Shown piece by piece: positions 53,632 through 63,526 of a stretch of DNA of 64,000 nucleotides. The stretch lies in contig JAHCVI010000001.1 in the NCBI GenBank assembly GCA_019096155.1, positions 14,347,243-14,411,242 on the forward strand. Direction: 5' to 3'. The position numbers and the translations under genes are program-made. Numbering within the stretch: the stretch's first letter is position 1; every line of letters begins with the position of its first letter. The notes beneath the pieces are model-generated. The model was not told where the DNA came from and made no database searches. It saw only the letters and a program-made list of their open reading frames with translations. The DNA is from Staphylotrichum longicolle (lineage: Eukaryota; Ascomycota; Sordariomycetes; Sordariales; Chaetomiaceae).

Positions 53632-54296
53632 ATAGTGGGCTCATTGGATAGACGTCGGTATATAGCGTTTGCTTTGTAGTTGGTAGTTCAACGAGCGGAT
53701 TGTTGACATGCGAGCGTTGCCCCTGAGCCAAGCTGATGTCGGGCCGAGAGTCCATGCATGTACTGGGCATTCATGTCGTCCAGGACTTGCAGATGATTCG
53801 TCCCGATATTCGTGTTTCAACGACCCTGATAGCCTCGGCTATCAAATAGCCACTCATTTCTGAAGATTCCGCGCGTTCGCCTTGACCGCACGCGTTGATG
53901 GAATCCTCAACCCCAATGGTCCATCCTGACATTATCCGCCACCACCTGCTCCCTCGGACCCGGTGTCTTCTAACAGCAAGCTCCCGCCTGGCTCATCACT
54001 CATCAGACACCGCTAAATCCTTCACGATTCACTTGCTACAACGTTCTGTTGGGCCCGTGGCTTTATATTTTCCCGTCTGGTTTTTTATCTCACACTAATA
54101 GCCCCTATCGTACATATACCCCTTTTCCTCTCCTGCGCTTGCGTCTTCGTCAAATCAAACTTGATAAACAAAAGACTTCTGATCCTCCACCTAGTACCCC
54201 CTTCTCTTCCCTAGGATACTTAACGCCTTCCCACGTCCCTGCCCTCTAATTCCCACCCCGACTTGTGTCTACCATCCCTCTTTACATGCCGTCTTC
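53632..54296. other. Intergenic region between convergent genes
   Basis: About 665 bp between the 3' ends of the esterase and the secreted-peptide gene. No gene is recognised. Confidence 0.5.
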
Positions 54297-54770
54297 TTAA
54301 TATAAACAGTAGCAGGTACACACGCTCCAGCCAAGCCAGCACTCCTCCTTCCAGATGTGGTCCGATACTTTCTTGCAGTGGTACCCCTTGTCCTTGGCCT
54401 CGGCCTTGCACTTGTTGAGGCACCGCCCGCCCCAGTCGGTCTGGCACCCGCCGTGGGCGTTCCACTTGTGGTAGCGGTTGGCTGCTGCGGCTGCTGCTGC
54501 CTCTGCCTCTGTTTCTGCTTCTGCCTCTGCTTCTGCTTCTGCTCGGGCGTGGGTGCGCGGGGAGTGGTTGTCGTTTTCGTCTGCGGGAGGGGCGGGGGAG
54601 TGGTTGTCCCGTGCGCGGGGGGAGTGGTTGTCCCGTGCGCGGGGGGAGTGGTTGTCGGTGATGGAGATGTCTGGCGGAGCGGGCATTTGGTTGTCCGGGC
54701 GGCGAGGGGTGTTGGCGGGGATGGCGGCGGCGAGGGTGGTGAGGGTGAGGAGGAGGATGGTGGGTTGCAT
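54297..54770 (-). CDS. Secreted defensin-like (CS-alpha-beta pattern) peptide precursor, 157 aa
   Basis: Single exon. Residues 1-16 are a signal peptide (ILLLTLTTLAAA). Residues 17-76 form a pro-region with four copies of DNHSP (39-43, 47-51, 55-59, 67-71); the first two are spaced as the octamer DNHSPRAR. Residues 77-90 are Ala-Glu/Glu-Ala dipeptides, then poly-Ala to 97, then a compact domain (98-157) with eight cysteines at 109, 117, 121, 132, 144, 151, 153 and 155: spacing x7, x3, x10, x11, x6, x1, x1. CX3C, then x10, and a final CX6CXC are the hallmark of cysteine-stabilised alpha-beta peptides such as fungal defensins; the extra pair suggests a fourth disulfide. Glu-Ala runs before a mature peptide are classic Ste13-type dipeptidase substrates. 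Activity is not shown by sequence. Confidence 0.65.
   Translation of the reverse strand: MQPTILLLTLTTLAAAIPANTPRRPDNQMPAPPDISITDNHSPRARDNHSPRARDNHSPAPPADENDNHSPRTHARAEAEAEAEAETEAEAAAAAAANRYHKWNAHGGCQTDWGGRCLNKCKAEAKDKGYHCKKVSDHIWKEECWLGWSVCTCYCLY
54481..54545 (-). repeat. Hexamer-like repeat encoding Ala-Glu dipeptides and poly-Ala
   Basis: On the plus strand this is a TCTGCC/TCTGCT-type array followed by GCTGCT units. It encodes the acidic Ala-Glu spacer and poly-Ala tract of the secreted precursor. Confidence 0.85.
54597..54656 (-). repeat. 24-bp tandem repeat encoding the DNHSPRAR octapeptide
   Basis: Two perfect 24-bp units (54597-54620, 54621-54644) and a partial third, plus a diverged copy near 54560. 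The near-perfect identity points to recent duplication. Confidence 0.9.
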
Positions 54771-55998
54771 GGTGGCGGTTGTTTGGTTGGTGGTTTTGTT
54801 TTTGAGAAAGTGAGGCGCTTTAGGGGTGGTGATGCTGAGTTGTGGGAGTGATCAAAGTACTTGGTGATGATGGAAGTACTTCAAGACAGTGTTGAGCGAG
54901 ATGTAAGTTGAGGATGGGACTTCTTTTATGCTCGCTCTGCTCGCCACTTACACCTCCGTCTTGTTTCCTCATCTTCGCCTTGACGGCTGGTCACCTGTCG
55001 TATTTCGTAACGACGGCGGGTTGCTGACCCGGTGAGAATCATCGATGTTACACGGTGACTAACAGAGCCCAGAGGTGAGCAGCAATTCTGGTGCGATGAA
55101 CGAAGCGGGTCGTGGCTGGAGTGTCGATCATGATCAGGTGCACCGCGAGAGGGCGAATAGGAGTCGAACGTGAAGCCGTCCATTTACAATGCGAGTTAGA
55201 ATTGGAGGCAACAACCGAACGGCCGGATAGACAGGGTTGGTGTCTGCGTGTGTATGCGATGGAGTGGCTATCAAAATCTCATGCTGATCCTCCTCTGCTG
55301 ACTCCTTTGGTCGACGCAGTGTGATTCTGAACCGTAACTGAAATTTAGACGCGTTATTTGAGAAGAAGTAGTAGCTTTATATTAGCAAGCACATCCATTA
55401 CTCAAATCTTTTTTCTCTCCTAAAAAAAGGGAAAAAGACATGACTCCATCGCCGTTGCGAACTGTATACATGAGATTATGAATCAGTTCTTGACCTCGTC
55501 GATAACCTGAAGCCAAGGCATCAGAAATCTGGCGCCCACACTCACGTCGTTGCTAGTCGGTGGACACAATTAGACAGCCAGGTGTTTGGAGCCCAGCCAT
55601 CTTGAAAAAGGCCCTCTTGTGTGAACATCACATGGAGCACGCATGGGAATCTGCTCCATTCCAGCAAACAGAGGGCGAGACCTAAGAACACCGCAGATTT
55701 GAGGGTTTTCACCGACCCAAGTGCCCAGCAGTGTGTGCGTCAACCACGGGCGGCACAGCAGGCCGAAACAAAAAGAAGAAGAAAAGGAAAAAGGAAGAAA
55801 AAGTAAAAGGAAGAATGACCGCTCCCACTTCGATTGCCATCTACTTCGAGCGTCTCCTCAGAAGCTGAATTTCACAGCAAAATCCATCACGTGAGAGGCT
55901 GCATTTGACGATAGGCAACCATCTCGCTCCTGCCGAGCTGAAAGTTGCGGCTCAGCCGTTCTCTGTCAAGGCAAAATCACGTCCTCATAGTCGACAGT
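54771..55998. other. Divergent promoter region of the peptide gene and the SesB-ankyrin gene
   Basis: About 1.2 kb. A TATA-like element serves the peptide gene. A purine-rich tract (about 55765-55815) lies nearer the SesB gene. No other gene is seen. Confidence 0.5.
54923..54930 (-). promoter_or_regulatory. TATA-like element of the defensin-like peptide gene
   Basis: CATAAAAG on the minus strand, about 155 bp before the ATG at 54770. Confidence 0.35.
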
Positions 55999-58334
55999 AT
56001 GTTCCGTCGGCTGATCTCCCGTAATAAGAAGGACAAGGTAAGAATGTTCCACACTCACTACTTGCTTTTGAGAGCATAACGAACGCGGTTGTAACTTGTG
56101 GCACACTTAGTCACCCTCGCCGTCGCCCTCGCCCGGTGTCCCGGATGCCCGCTCAGTAATCGGCGAGCCGAGCGCACCAATACCGAGATCCTCGCATGAG
56201 GTAGATGAGCCCTGGGGACTCAAGCTTTGGGTTGCTGGAGATGATCCCAAGATTGAGTAAGTTGGTTGAGTCGTTGACTTCTTCCAGAGGTGGCAGGCCG
56301 GGACTTGGATCGGGCACTGACAAGAATGCCTGCGCCATAAAGCATCGTGGCCATCCACGGGCTGAATGGACACCGCGAAAACACGTGGAAGCTCAACGGC
56401 AAGATCTGGCTCCGTGACTTCCTCCCCGAGCGCATTCCCAACGCCCGGGTATATACCTGGGGCTATGATGCAAACACCCACAGCTGGACCGAGATATCGA
56501 AACAGCTGCTGTACGACCACGCCATTAATCTCATCCAGGAGCTGAGCCTGGAGCGCCGACTGACAAGAGTACGTGAGCGAGATCTGGGCATGACCACCAG
56601 TATTCTGGGCACTTGAATACACAGTCTTGGTATTTCAACAATGCAGTATGCTGACGCGTGGCTGTCCATCGGTAGACACAAGAGCGCCCCATCATCTTCA
56701 TAGCGCACAGCCTGGGCGGCCTGGTGCTCAAGTCGGTTCGTAGCACGACTTGCCTCACTACCTAACGTAACCATGCCTGGCACTGGAACCGGGCGTCTAA
56801 CACAGGCTCTAGGCACTCATCCACGCCGCATCCACGCGTCCCGGCCACCTAGAGGACCACAAAGCCATATTCGTATCGACGTACGGCATCCTCTTCGTCG
56901 GCACCCCCCACCAGGGCGGTCAGGGGGTGGCGTGGGGCCGGCGACTGGCCGCGGTGGCGTCTGTCTTTGTAAACACCAACGCATCACTACTCCAGCACCT
57001 GGAGCGGGACTCAGAGTTTCTGCAGTCGCAGCTCGACCAATACTTGAGCATCAGCGACGAGTTCGTGACCAAGTTCGCCTACGAGACCCTGGCTACGCCC
57101 CTGCCCACGGGCGGGTCCATGGTGGTGAGTGCGCCACTGTTCGCTTGCAGCATAGTACCAACCGACATACTGACACCGACCCAAGGTCGTGCCCAAGCCC
57201 TCAGCGGTGGTACCCGGCGCTAGAGACGCCGAGGCCATCGCGATCATGCGGAACCACGTCGACATGGTGCGGGCGAGCAGCCCCGAGGACAGCAACTACA
57301 AGACGCTCTCCGGACACCTCTTCCTGATGGCCGAGCAGGCGGGGCCCAAGGTGTTGGCCAAGTGGCGGATAGAACGACGGACTCACACCGGTCCAACGCA
57401 GACCACACCACAAGGCGGACTCTCTGCTCCTGCTCCTGCTCCGCAGAGCCGCCACAACCAGAACCGCGCCACTGAAGACCCGGACGACGAAGAAGAGAGC
57501 AGCAGCGGCGGCGGCACGTCGTACTCGCTGGAGCACATGTCGCTCCTCCACCGAGCGGCGCTGATGGGGGCCAACGACATGGTGCAGGAGCTGCTGGAGT
57601 CGAGCGAGGACCCCGACTCACGGACGGCCGACGGTTTCACGCCGCTGCACCTGGCGGCGTCGTCGGACAATGCCGAGGGGCTCCAGCTGCTGCTGGCGGC
57701 GGGAGCGGACGTGGGCGCGCGCGGCGGCCACGGCATCTCGCCGCTGTGGTTGGCAACGCAGGAGGGCTCAGCCAGGGCCGTGGCCGAGCTGCTGCGGCTC
57801 GCCGGGCCCCCCCTCGACATCGATCAGGCCAACTCGACAGGGCAGACGCCGCTCATGGTGGCAGCCGTCAAGGGCCACGTCGGAATCCTGGGCATGCTCC
57901 TCGACGCGGGCGCCGACGCGCACCGGCCCGACGCCCGCCAGGGGTGGACCGCCCTCCACATGGCGGCCATCAACAACCAGCTCGCATCGGTCCAAGAGAT
58001 CCTGGCGCGCCGCCCCGGCGACCGGGCGCTGCTGCTGGAGGCCGCCTCCGTCACGGGCGTGCGGCCGCTGCAGTGCGCCAACGCGTGCCACAACCCGGCC
58101 ATCGCCGCGGCGCTGCTCGACGCGGGCGCCGACATCGACGCCGCCGACCACAACGGCATCACCACCCTGCGCCAGGCCGTCCAGAACGCGGACGCGGACA
58201 TGGTCGACCTGCTGCTGGCGCGCGGCGCCCGCACCGACATCCCCTCGGCGAACGGCATCTCGCTGGTCGACACGGCGCGACTGCTGCGGAACGATGACAT
58301 CGTCGCCCGTCTCCGGAGCCACGGTGGAGCGTAA
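55999..58334 (+). CDS. SesB-like alpha/beta-hydrolase fused to ankyrin repeats, no NACHT/NB-ARC
   Basis: Six exons: 55999-56037, 56111-56256, 56343-56568, 56676-56735, 56813-57124 and 57186-58334; all phases close to 643 aa. Residues about 45-290 are a SesB-type hydrolase as found at the N terminus of fungal NLR proteins: IVAIHGLNGHRENTW, nucleophile elbow FIAHSLGGLVLKSALIHA (Ser about 149), GILFVGTPHQGG, the block SAVVPGARDAEAI and the catalytic-type histidine in MRNHVDMVR (about 285), ending YKTLSGHLFLMAEQAGPKV. A disordered linker of about 70 residues leads straight to about seven ankyrin repeats (about 375-640: GFTPLHLAASSDNAEGLQLL, GQTPLMVAAVKGHVGILGML, GWTALHMAAINNQ). I found no P-loop or other NOD motif between them. 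Related NLRs act in heterokaryon incompatibility and non-self recognition; this role is inferred. Confidence 0.85.
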
Positions 58335-58527
58335 ATGTCTCAATTTTGCTTAGGGATTAGAACGAGGTAGATGCCCTGTGGTCTGGCAGTGGGTGGCGGT
58401 TGGGCGCGAGAAGAAAGTGGTACAGTCCCCTCCTATTTTTTGTTCGGTTGTTGAGCCGGAAGAGCTGAGTTGCGCCTTGCTAAGCCAGATCGCGTAGCAG
58501 CTCCGACTTCGCCGAATCGAGCCCGTA

Positions 58528-58545
58528 CCCCCCCCCCCCCCCCCC
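58528..58545 (+). repeat. C18 homopolymer
   Basis: Eighteen consecutive C residues; the true length is likely uncertain in any assembly. Confidence 0.9.
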
Positions 58546-58559
58546 GGTCCCCATTGGCT

Positions 58560-58990
58560 CCGCTCGGGTTGTTTAGCGACCGTGACTCCGTGAGCAGCAG
58601 CGGCGGCGGCGGCGGCGCTGGGGCATCCAGAAAAGGTACCACAGGTCGTTGGCCAGCAGCTCGACGCGCAGGCGGCCGGTCGTGACGCGCCGGGTTAGGG
58701 GGTAAAAGGGGGCATCGTCGCGCGTGACCCGGGTGAAGGGTTTGCATTGCCGGGGCGGCGGAGGTGTTGCCTTTTCTCGGGGAAAGTGTCGGCGGGGAGG
58801 CCTCGGCCGAGCCGGTGATGGTGACGGGGTGCGCCGGGCCGTATATGGGGTGTCGTCGACGTTTTAGAGAGGGGTGGGGAGGAGAGGAAGACGGGGTCGC
58901 AGACTTGGTCCAGGTAGTACATCAGGTTTGGCGTGAGGAAGGAGATGATAGAGATAACGGAGTCGGGGCGGCTGAATAGGGTCGTTTTGG
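58560..58990 (-). pseudogene. Decayed gene fragment of unknown family
   Basis: Two protein-like stretches on the minus strand lie in different frames and are not joined by good splice sites: RPDSVISIISFLTPNLMYYL with DQVCDPVFLSSPPLSK (about 58869-58980), and RVTTGRLRVELLANDLWYLF (about 58615-58690). Both have the aromatic and hydrophobic pattern of a membrane or enzyme protein, but I cannot name the family. No start codon or full frame survives, so it reads as a relic. Confidence 0.35.
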
Positions 58991-58993
58991 GCT
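58911..58993 (+). repeat. Diverged direct repeat, copy A
   Basis: The first 26 bp differ at one position from 63560-63585; after a diverged middle, a further match (GGGCGGCTGAA..AGGGTCG, about 20 bp) occurs in both. Copy B lies 4.6 kb downstream, same orientation. Confidence 0.65.
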
Positions 58994-59284
58994 GCCAGTT
59001 GGGTTGCTTCGTGGAGCCCGAGTCATACGCCCATTACCTGGCTTTGGTTGTTGGTGACTTGTTTGGAGCTTGAATCAGGGAGGCTACTATGATCTAACAG
59101 CTGCTGATGATGCCACAATCTCATTCTGTCGCTCTTCTCTCGATCCTTCTGTGAGAGCTGTGAGTTTCTGAATGGCAGACTCAGACACAGTACTTGGCCC
59201 GTAGAACGGAGTGGTTGTACAACAGCAAGTATATCTATTACTCAAAACACGCCCGATTCGCTGTCGGGGCCTTCAACCACGCGA

Positions 59285-61852
59285 TTACCGTTCATCCAGC
59301 TCCTGATTTTGAAAGGACCCTGGATCATCTTCCACAGGCAACTCGACGACTCGAACCGTGCCCTCTGAGGTGCCCTCTTCATCTGAAAAGTCTCGTAGTT
59401 TGGTTTCCAACATGCGATGAATTCTATGGTCATCCGCTTGCTGTACTGCTGGCACCATGTACGTCCAATTTTCAAGAATCTTTAGCCGCGCTTCCACCTG
59501 TGTGAGACCCGGGTTCAGTTCGAGGCATTTCTGAAAACTTTGGATGGCATCCCTCGGCCGGGTCTTGCATTCGTCGTACTGAGTGCGTGGTGTCAGCGGA
59601 GTACGAAAAGACAAAGGAGTTCCAGTTTGCTCACCAACACTCCTTGATTGTGCCAATACTCGAACCGGAGAGGGTTGGTCCGTATAGCTCTCTCGATGGA
59701 CTCTAAGGCATCAGCAATTTGGCCCACGCCGCGGTACAAAATGGCGATTGTATTCCAAAAGGCAGAAATTGTGCCGTCTCGATATACCGCATGCTGAAGA
59801 GCAGTATAGGCATAAGAATAGTCTCTCAGGGACACATTTGCTCTTCCCAGGAGATACCAGTGCTCTGCAACATCAGGTTCTGCCATGCACAATATCAGCA
59901 ACTCTTCCTTTGGCAATAGGAGGATTCTTTCTTACCGTATTCCACGGCGGTCCTGAGCCACTTCTCTGCCTCTCGCAAATGCACGCTGCTGTCGTCCCGA
60001 TCCTTGTCGGTATCTCCGTCCAGCTCCCCACGGAAGAGCATCTCAGCACCAATGAACGCATGGGCAGTTGCGTCTGACATGTCCTGGGCCATCCTGCGAG
60101 TAGCCTCCTCAATGTTTTGTATTGGTTTCACATGCTCCTGAATCTGCACCCGACGGAAATGCTCAAAACCGTCGCCCATGGTCTTCATTGGCGGTAGGTC
60201 TTCGCCGTATGGTCTGAAGAGCATGTTTGGCACTGCTTCCGCGAGTGAAGGTGGGCTTCGCCCATCTCGCAGTTGGACAACACTTTCGACCGGCTTCCGT
60301 GTGCTAGCCTGGCGGCCACAGGTTGAGCTGGAAAAAGCAAGTAGTAAGCTTCAGGTTGACTTGTTGGAGAGGGCAAGGCGTGACGATTGCTCACCATGTC
60401 TTGCCACCTTCCCCCCCAGCCAGAATTGGACCATCACAGCCAGGGAACGGACAACCTGTCGGCTTAGACCGCAGCGACGTGACGATCATGGCTTGTTCGA
60501 TATGCACATCCCTCTTCATGAACTCAGTCCAGTTGTTCGAATTAAGTCTTTGACCCGTCTTTGCCAGCGTGATCACGAAGCGACCGCTTGTGACGTGGTC
60601 AAGACCCGGCTTGCCCGCAAACACCACATGCCGGAGCATGTCGCGGAATGACTAAAGTATAACGCGCCAATATCAGCATGGCGGATGGAAGGCAGATAGG
60701 GGAAACTCACCCTCCAATGTTCACAGGCTTGCAAGGGCAAGCCCCAGGTCTCTCCCAGGGCGTCATCTAGACGGATGATGTCTACCCCAAGACTTCGCGG
60801 CATCGCCTCAATAACCTGAACAACACGCTTCATCTGGTCGGCGATATGAAGCAGCAGACGTCTAGAGAAGAAAGAATCAGCTAAAGACTGTCAATGACAG
60901 AGACGTCGAGACTCACGTATTGCGTCCGATGGCAGCCAAGATTTCCTTTGAGCACGTCGCCAGACTGAGACAGGTGTCAGAGAACACTAACACCTCCAAA
61001 ATCAACCACACACTCACAAGACAAACAACTCCCTGATGTCCCTCATCAATGCACTCAGCCTCTTGACCATGCGGCGCATCGCCCCCGCGTGCTGCCGGGC
61101 TACCGCCCAAGTATCTTTCGTTGTGAGCGACAACGCTTCCATGTGCTTCGTAACCGCCTCCAGTCCCCTCTGAAGCACTTGGCCCTGGACTGACTGCTTG
61201 GCCGCGTGCGCGACTGTGACGGCTCGGAGGTCGGCAATGGCGTTTGGCGTCGTCGTGACGATGCTCAAGATCGACGACGTCTGTCGTATGAGAGCGCTGG
61301 AGTGCTGTTCGATGAGCGCCGACTGGGCGCTTTCCATTCCCTTGATGTCGGAAGATAGGCGCTTGATTTGGCTTCTGCTATGCCGTCAGTCATGCACGAG
61401 GCACACGTTCAACTTGTGACTTGTACATGGTCATACAGTTGTTGGGCACTCAAGAGCATGTTGATGGCCACCATCTCCGCCAAGACGACCTTTCTCAACT
61501 CATCGACGTCCTTGCGGGCAATCAGGGACCAATGCACCCTCGTCCCAATGTTCACTAAGCTCCCCGTCGTGCGGAAATGGCCCAGGCTACTCTCCTTGGC
61601 CCGCATCTTCTCGGCCAAGGCCTGGAGAGGCTGCAGACAGTGCGTGGCGATGGCGCCGACCTTGTCCAGAGTATGGCGCTCATCGTCGTTCTCGGGCCGG
61701 AGCTGGAGCGCGTGGCGGAGTGTGCTGCGCAGGAGGTCCAGCTCGACGCCCAGGTGCTGGAAGTGCTCGGGGGCGTCCTTGTAGTTGCGCAGCTCGATGG
61801 CGACGCGCTCGAAGAGGCCGAGGATGGCGATCACCTCACCCGCCGAAGTCAT
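59285..61852 (-). CDS. Ubiquitin-like-domain protein with NLR-type N-terminal helices and C-terminal TPRs
   Basis: Eight minus-strand exons: 61437-61852, 61018-61374, 60917-60964, 60711-60861, 60395-60651, 59936-60327, 59635-59879 and 59285-59578; all phases close to 719 aa. Residues 1-138 (SAGEVIAILGLFERVAIELR, EHFQHLGVELDLLRSTLRHA) resemble the helical N-terminal domains of fungal NLR/STAND proteins. A long helical region follows. Residues about 300-405 match the fungal ubiquitin-like domain often paired with it (RLDDALGETWGLPLQACEHW, FRDMLRHVVFAGKPGLDHV, ending CPFPGCDG). The C-terminal part has tetratricopeptide repeats (EHWYLLGRANVSLRDYSYAY, AFWNTIAILYRGVGQIADAL). No nucleotide-binding domain is present. 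The pairing of these modules suggests a recognition or scaffold role; this is inference. Convergent with the SesB-ankyrin gene. Confidence 0.75.
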
Positions 61853-62602
61853 TTTGCTTCTGAGGAGAGGAGAGGGCCGGAGACTCTGTGGTCGCAGGAC
61901 ACCGTCGTTGTCGTGTCGGGAGGAGAAAGAAGCCTGCTAAGCCTCGCGAGGCTTTGACGCATGGTCACCTGCAGTGCTGAGGCTGTGCCGGCCGGCGCTT
62001 CATCCAATCCTGTGTGTCTATAGCCAGAGCTGCCAGATGCACCAATCGAGACAACAGACGCCTCAATAACCAAAATCGCCTAGCATTCAGGCCTCAGCTC
62101 AAGCTCCTGGTGGCAACCTCTAGCCCCCAAAGAGAACTTAGGGTGTAGAGACTCACTGCACTCACTGGCAGTCAGCAACGCAAGAGCACAGTCCTGTGAT
62201 GGCTGGTTGAACGGGTACGTCAATCTCATGAATGGACGATTCCAAGTGAGGCGTCGAACCTGATGTTCCACGACAGCTGCCAAGGTGCTCCTCACAGCCA
62301 TCAGCTTCGATACATCAATTTTGGATGAGCATGATTCGTTTGATAGGAGCCGAGTTGCCAGACGAGCGTCTGCCACGTTGCAAGCCAATCCACGAGGGGT
62401 TTTCGAGAATGTGAGTGATGAGTGATTATGCGGAGGCGAAGGGAGGGAACAGCCGCAGGTTATAACGTGAGAAGGATACAAAAGGCGCCAGAGGTCTGCA
62501 ATCTGGAACTCAAACTTGACGGGGAGAACCCCAACAAGCCACCTCAGCAAGCATATTCGACATAACGAACTATTGGAAACGTGTCGCACCAAGTGATGCA
62601 TC
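61853..62602. other. Divergent promoter region of the ULD-TPR gene and the exonuclease gene
   Basis: About 750 bp between two divergent start codons; one long antisense frame overlaps it but has no protein-like features. Confidence 0.5.
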
Positions 62603-63526
62603 ATGGCTACGGACTCTCTCCCACCGTCACCAACCTTGATCTCGGATCTCTCAAGCTTGAAGGAATTCCTCTCCTCAATCTCGTTGTCCAACAAGCTGTA
62701 CGTGGACCTGGAGGGCAAAAAGCTCAGCCGGGACGGTACCCTTGCCCTCATGACCGTGCTCGTCCACCCCACCCAGTCGATTGGCATCATTGACATCCAG
62801 ACCCTCGGCGACTCCGCTTTTACCACTCCCAACGCCCATGGCAAGAATCTCAAGACCATCCTCGAGAATCCTCACACCACCAAGTGCTTCTGGGACGTCC
62901 GCAACGACGCCGATGCCCTCTACGCACACCACCGGGTCAGTCTTGCGGGCGTCACCGACGTGCAGCTCCTCGAAAACGCTTCGCGGGTTGGCGACAAGAC
63001 CTACCTCCGTGGACTTGACAGCTGCGTGGAGAGGGATCTAGGGCTAAGTTTCATGGACCGCAACCGCTGGAGCAAGACCAAGAGGGAAGTCCAGGCGCGC
63101 ATGCCCAACGAGGACATCTTCGCCCGCCGTCCCTTGGATGCCAAGACGATACAGTACTGTGCCAATGATGTCCGCCACCTACCCGCGCTCCATGATGTGT
63201 ATGCCGAGCGGATCGATGGTGAATGGATGCAGAAGGCGACGCAAGAGAGCGCGCGCCGCGTGGTCGAAGCTTGCAGCCCCGCGTACGAACCTCACTCGGA
63301 CAGGAAGAGGTTCGGGCCTTGGGGCTCGGGGTTGGCCGAGAATGCGTTGACAATGGACGAATTGCTCGAGCAGTTGGAAGAGGACACCATGGATGCGATG
63401 GAGCGGGATATGCTTGGAGAGCACGATGGTGATGACTATTACGACGATGACAAGTATGACGACGGTCGGCTGAACTCGAAAGACGCGGCGTGGGACGACA
63501 CCTTTGATAGCTGCTGGGAGAAGTGA
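62603..63526 (+). CDS. DEDD-type 3'-5' exonuclease (RNase D / EXD1-like)
   Basis: Intronless, 307 aa. The exonuclease fold shows motif I as LYVDLEGKKLS (Asp35, Glu37), motif II as FWDVRNDADALY (about 95-106) and motif III as TIQYCANDVRHLPAL (about 184-198) with Tyr and Asp placed as in DEDDy enzymes. These bind two metal ions and remove nucleotides from a 3' end. The C-terminal about 60 residues are very acidic (a DDYYDDDKYDD stretch). Similar single-domain proteins are common and often multicopy in filamentous fungi; their substrate is unknown. There is no signal for export, so nuclear or cytoplasmic. Lack of introns contrasts with its neighbours. Confidence 0.82.
   Translation: MATDSLPPSPTLISDLSSLKEFLSSISLSNKLYVDLEGKKLSRDGTLALMTVLVHPTQSIGIIDIQTLGDSAFTTPNAHGKNLKTILENPHTTKCFWDVRNDADALYAHHRVSLAGVTDVQLLENASRVGDKTYLRGLDSCVERDLGLSFMDRNRWSKTKREVQARMPNEDIFARRPLDAKTIQYCANDVRHLPALHDVYAERIDGEWMQKATQESARRVVEACSPAYEPHSDRKRFGPWGSGLAENALTMDELLEQLEEDTMDAMERDMLGEHDGDDYYDDDKYDDGRLNSKDAAWDDTFDSCWEK

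Larger units (their letters stand above)
58335..59284. other. Interval between convergent genes with decayed coding fragments
   Basis: About 950 bp between the ends of the SesB-ankyrin and ULD-TPR genes. It includes an 18-C run, a decayed minus-strand fragment and one copy of a diverged direct repeat, each listed separately. Confidence 0.6.

Noticed and set aside
57420..57525. Possible hidden NACHT/P-loop between the SesB and ankyrin parts
   Set aside because: Read in all three frames: only a Pro/Gln/Glu/Ser-rich linker, no GxxxxGK motif, and the exon is continuous.
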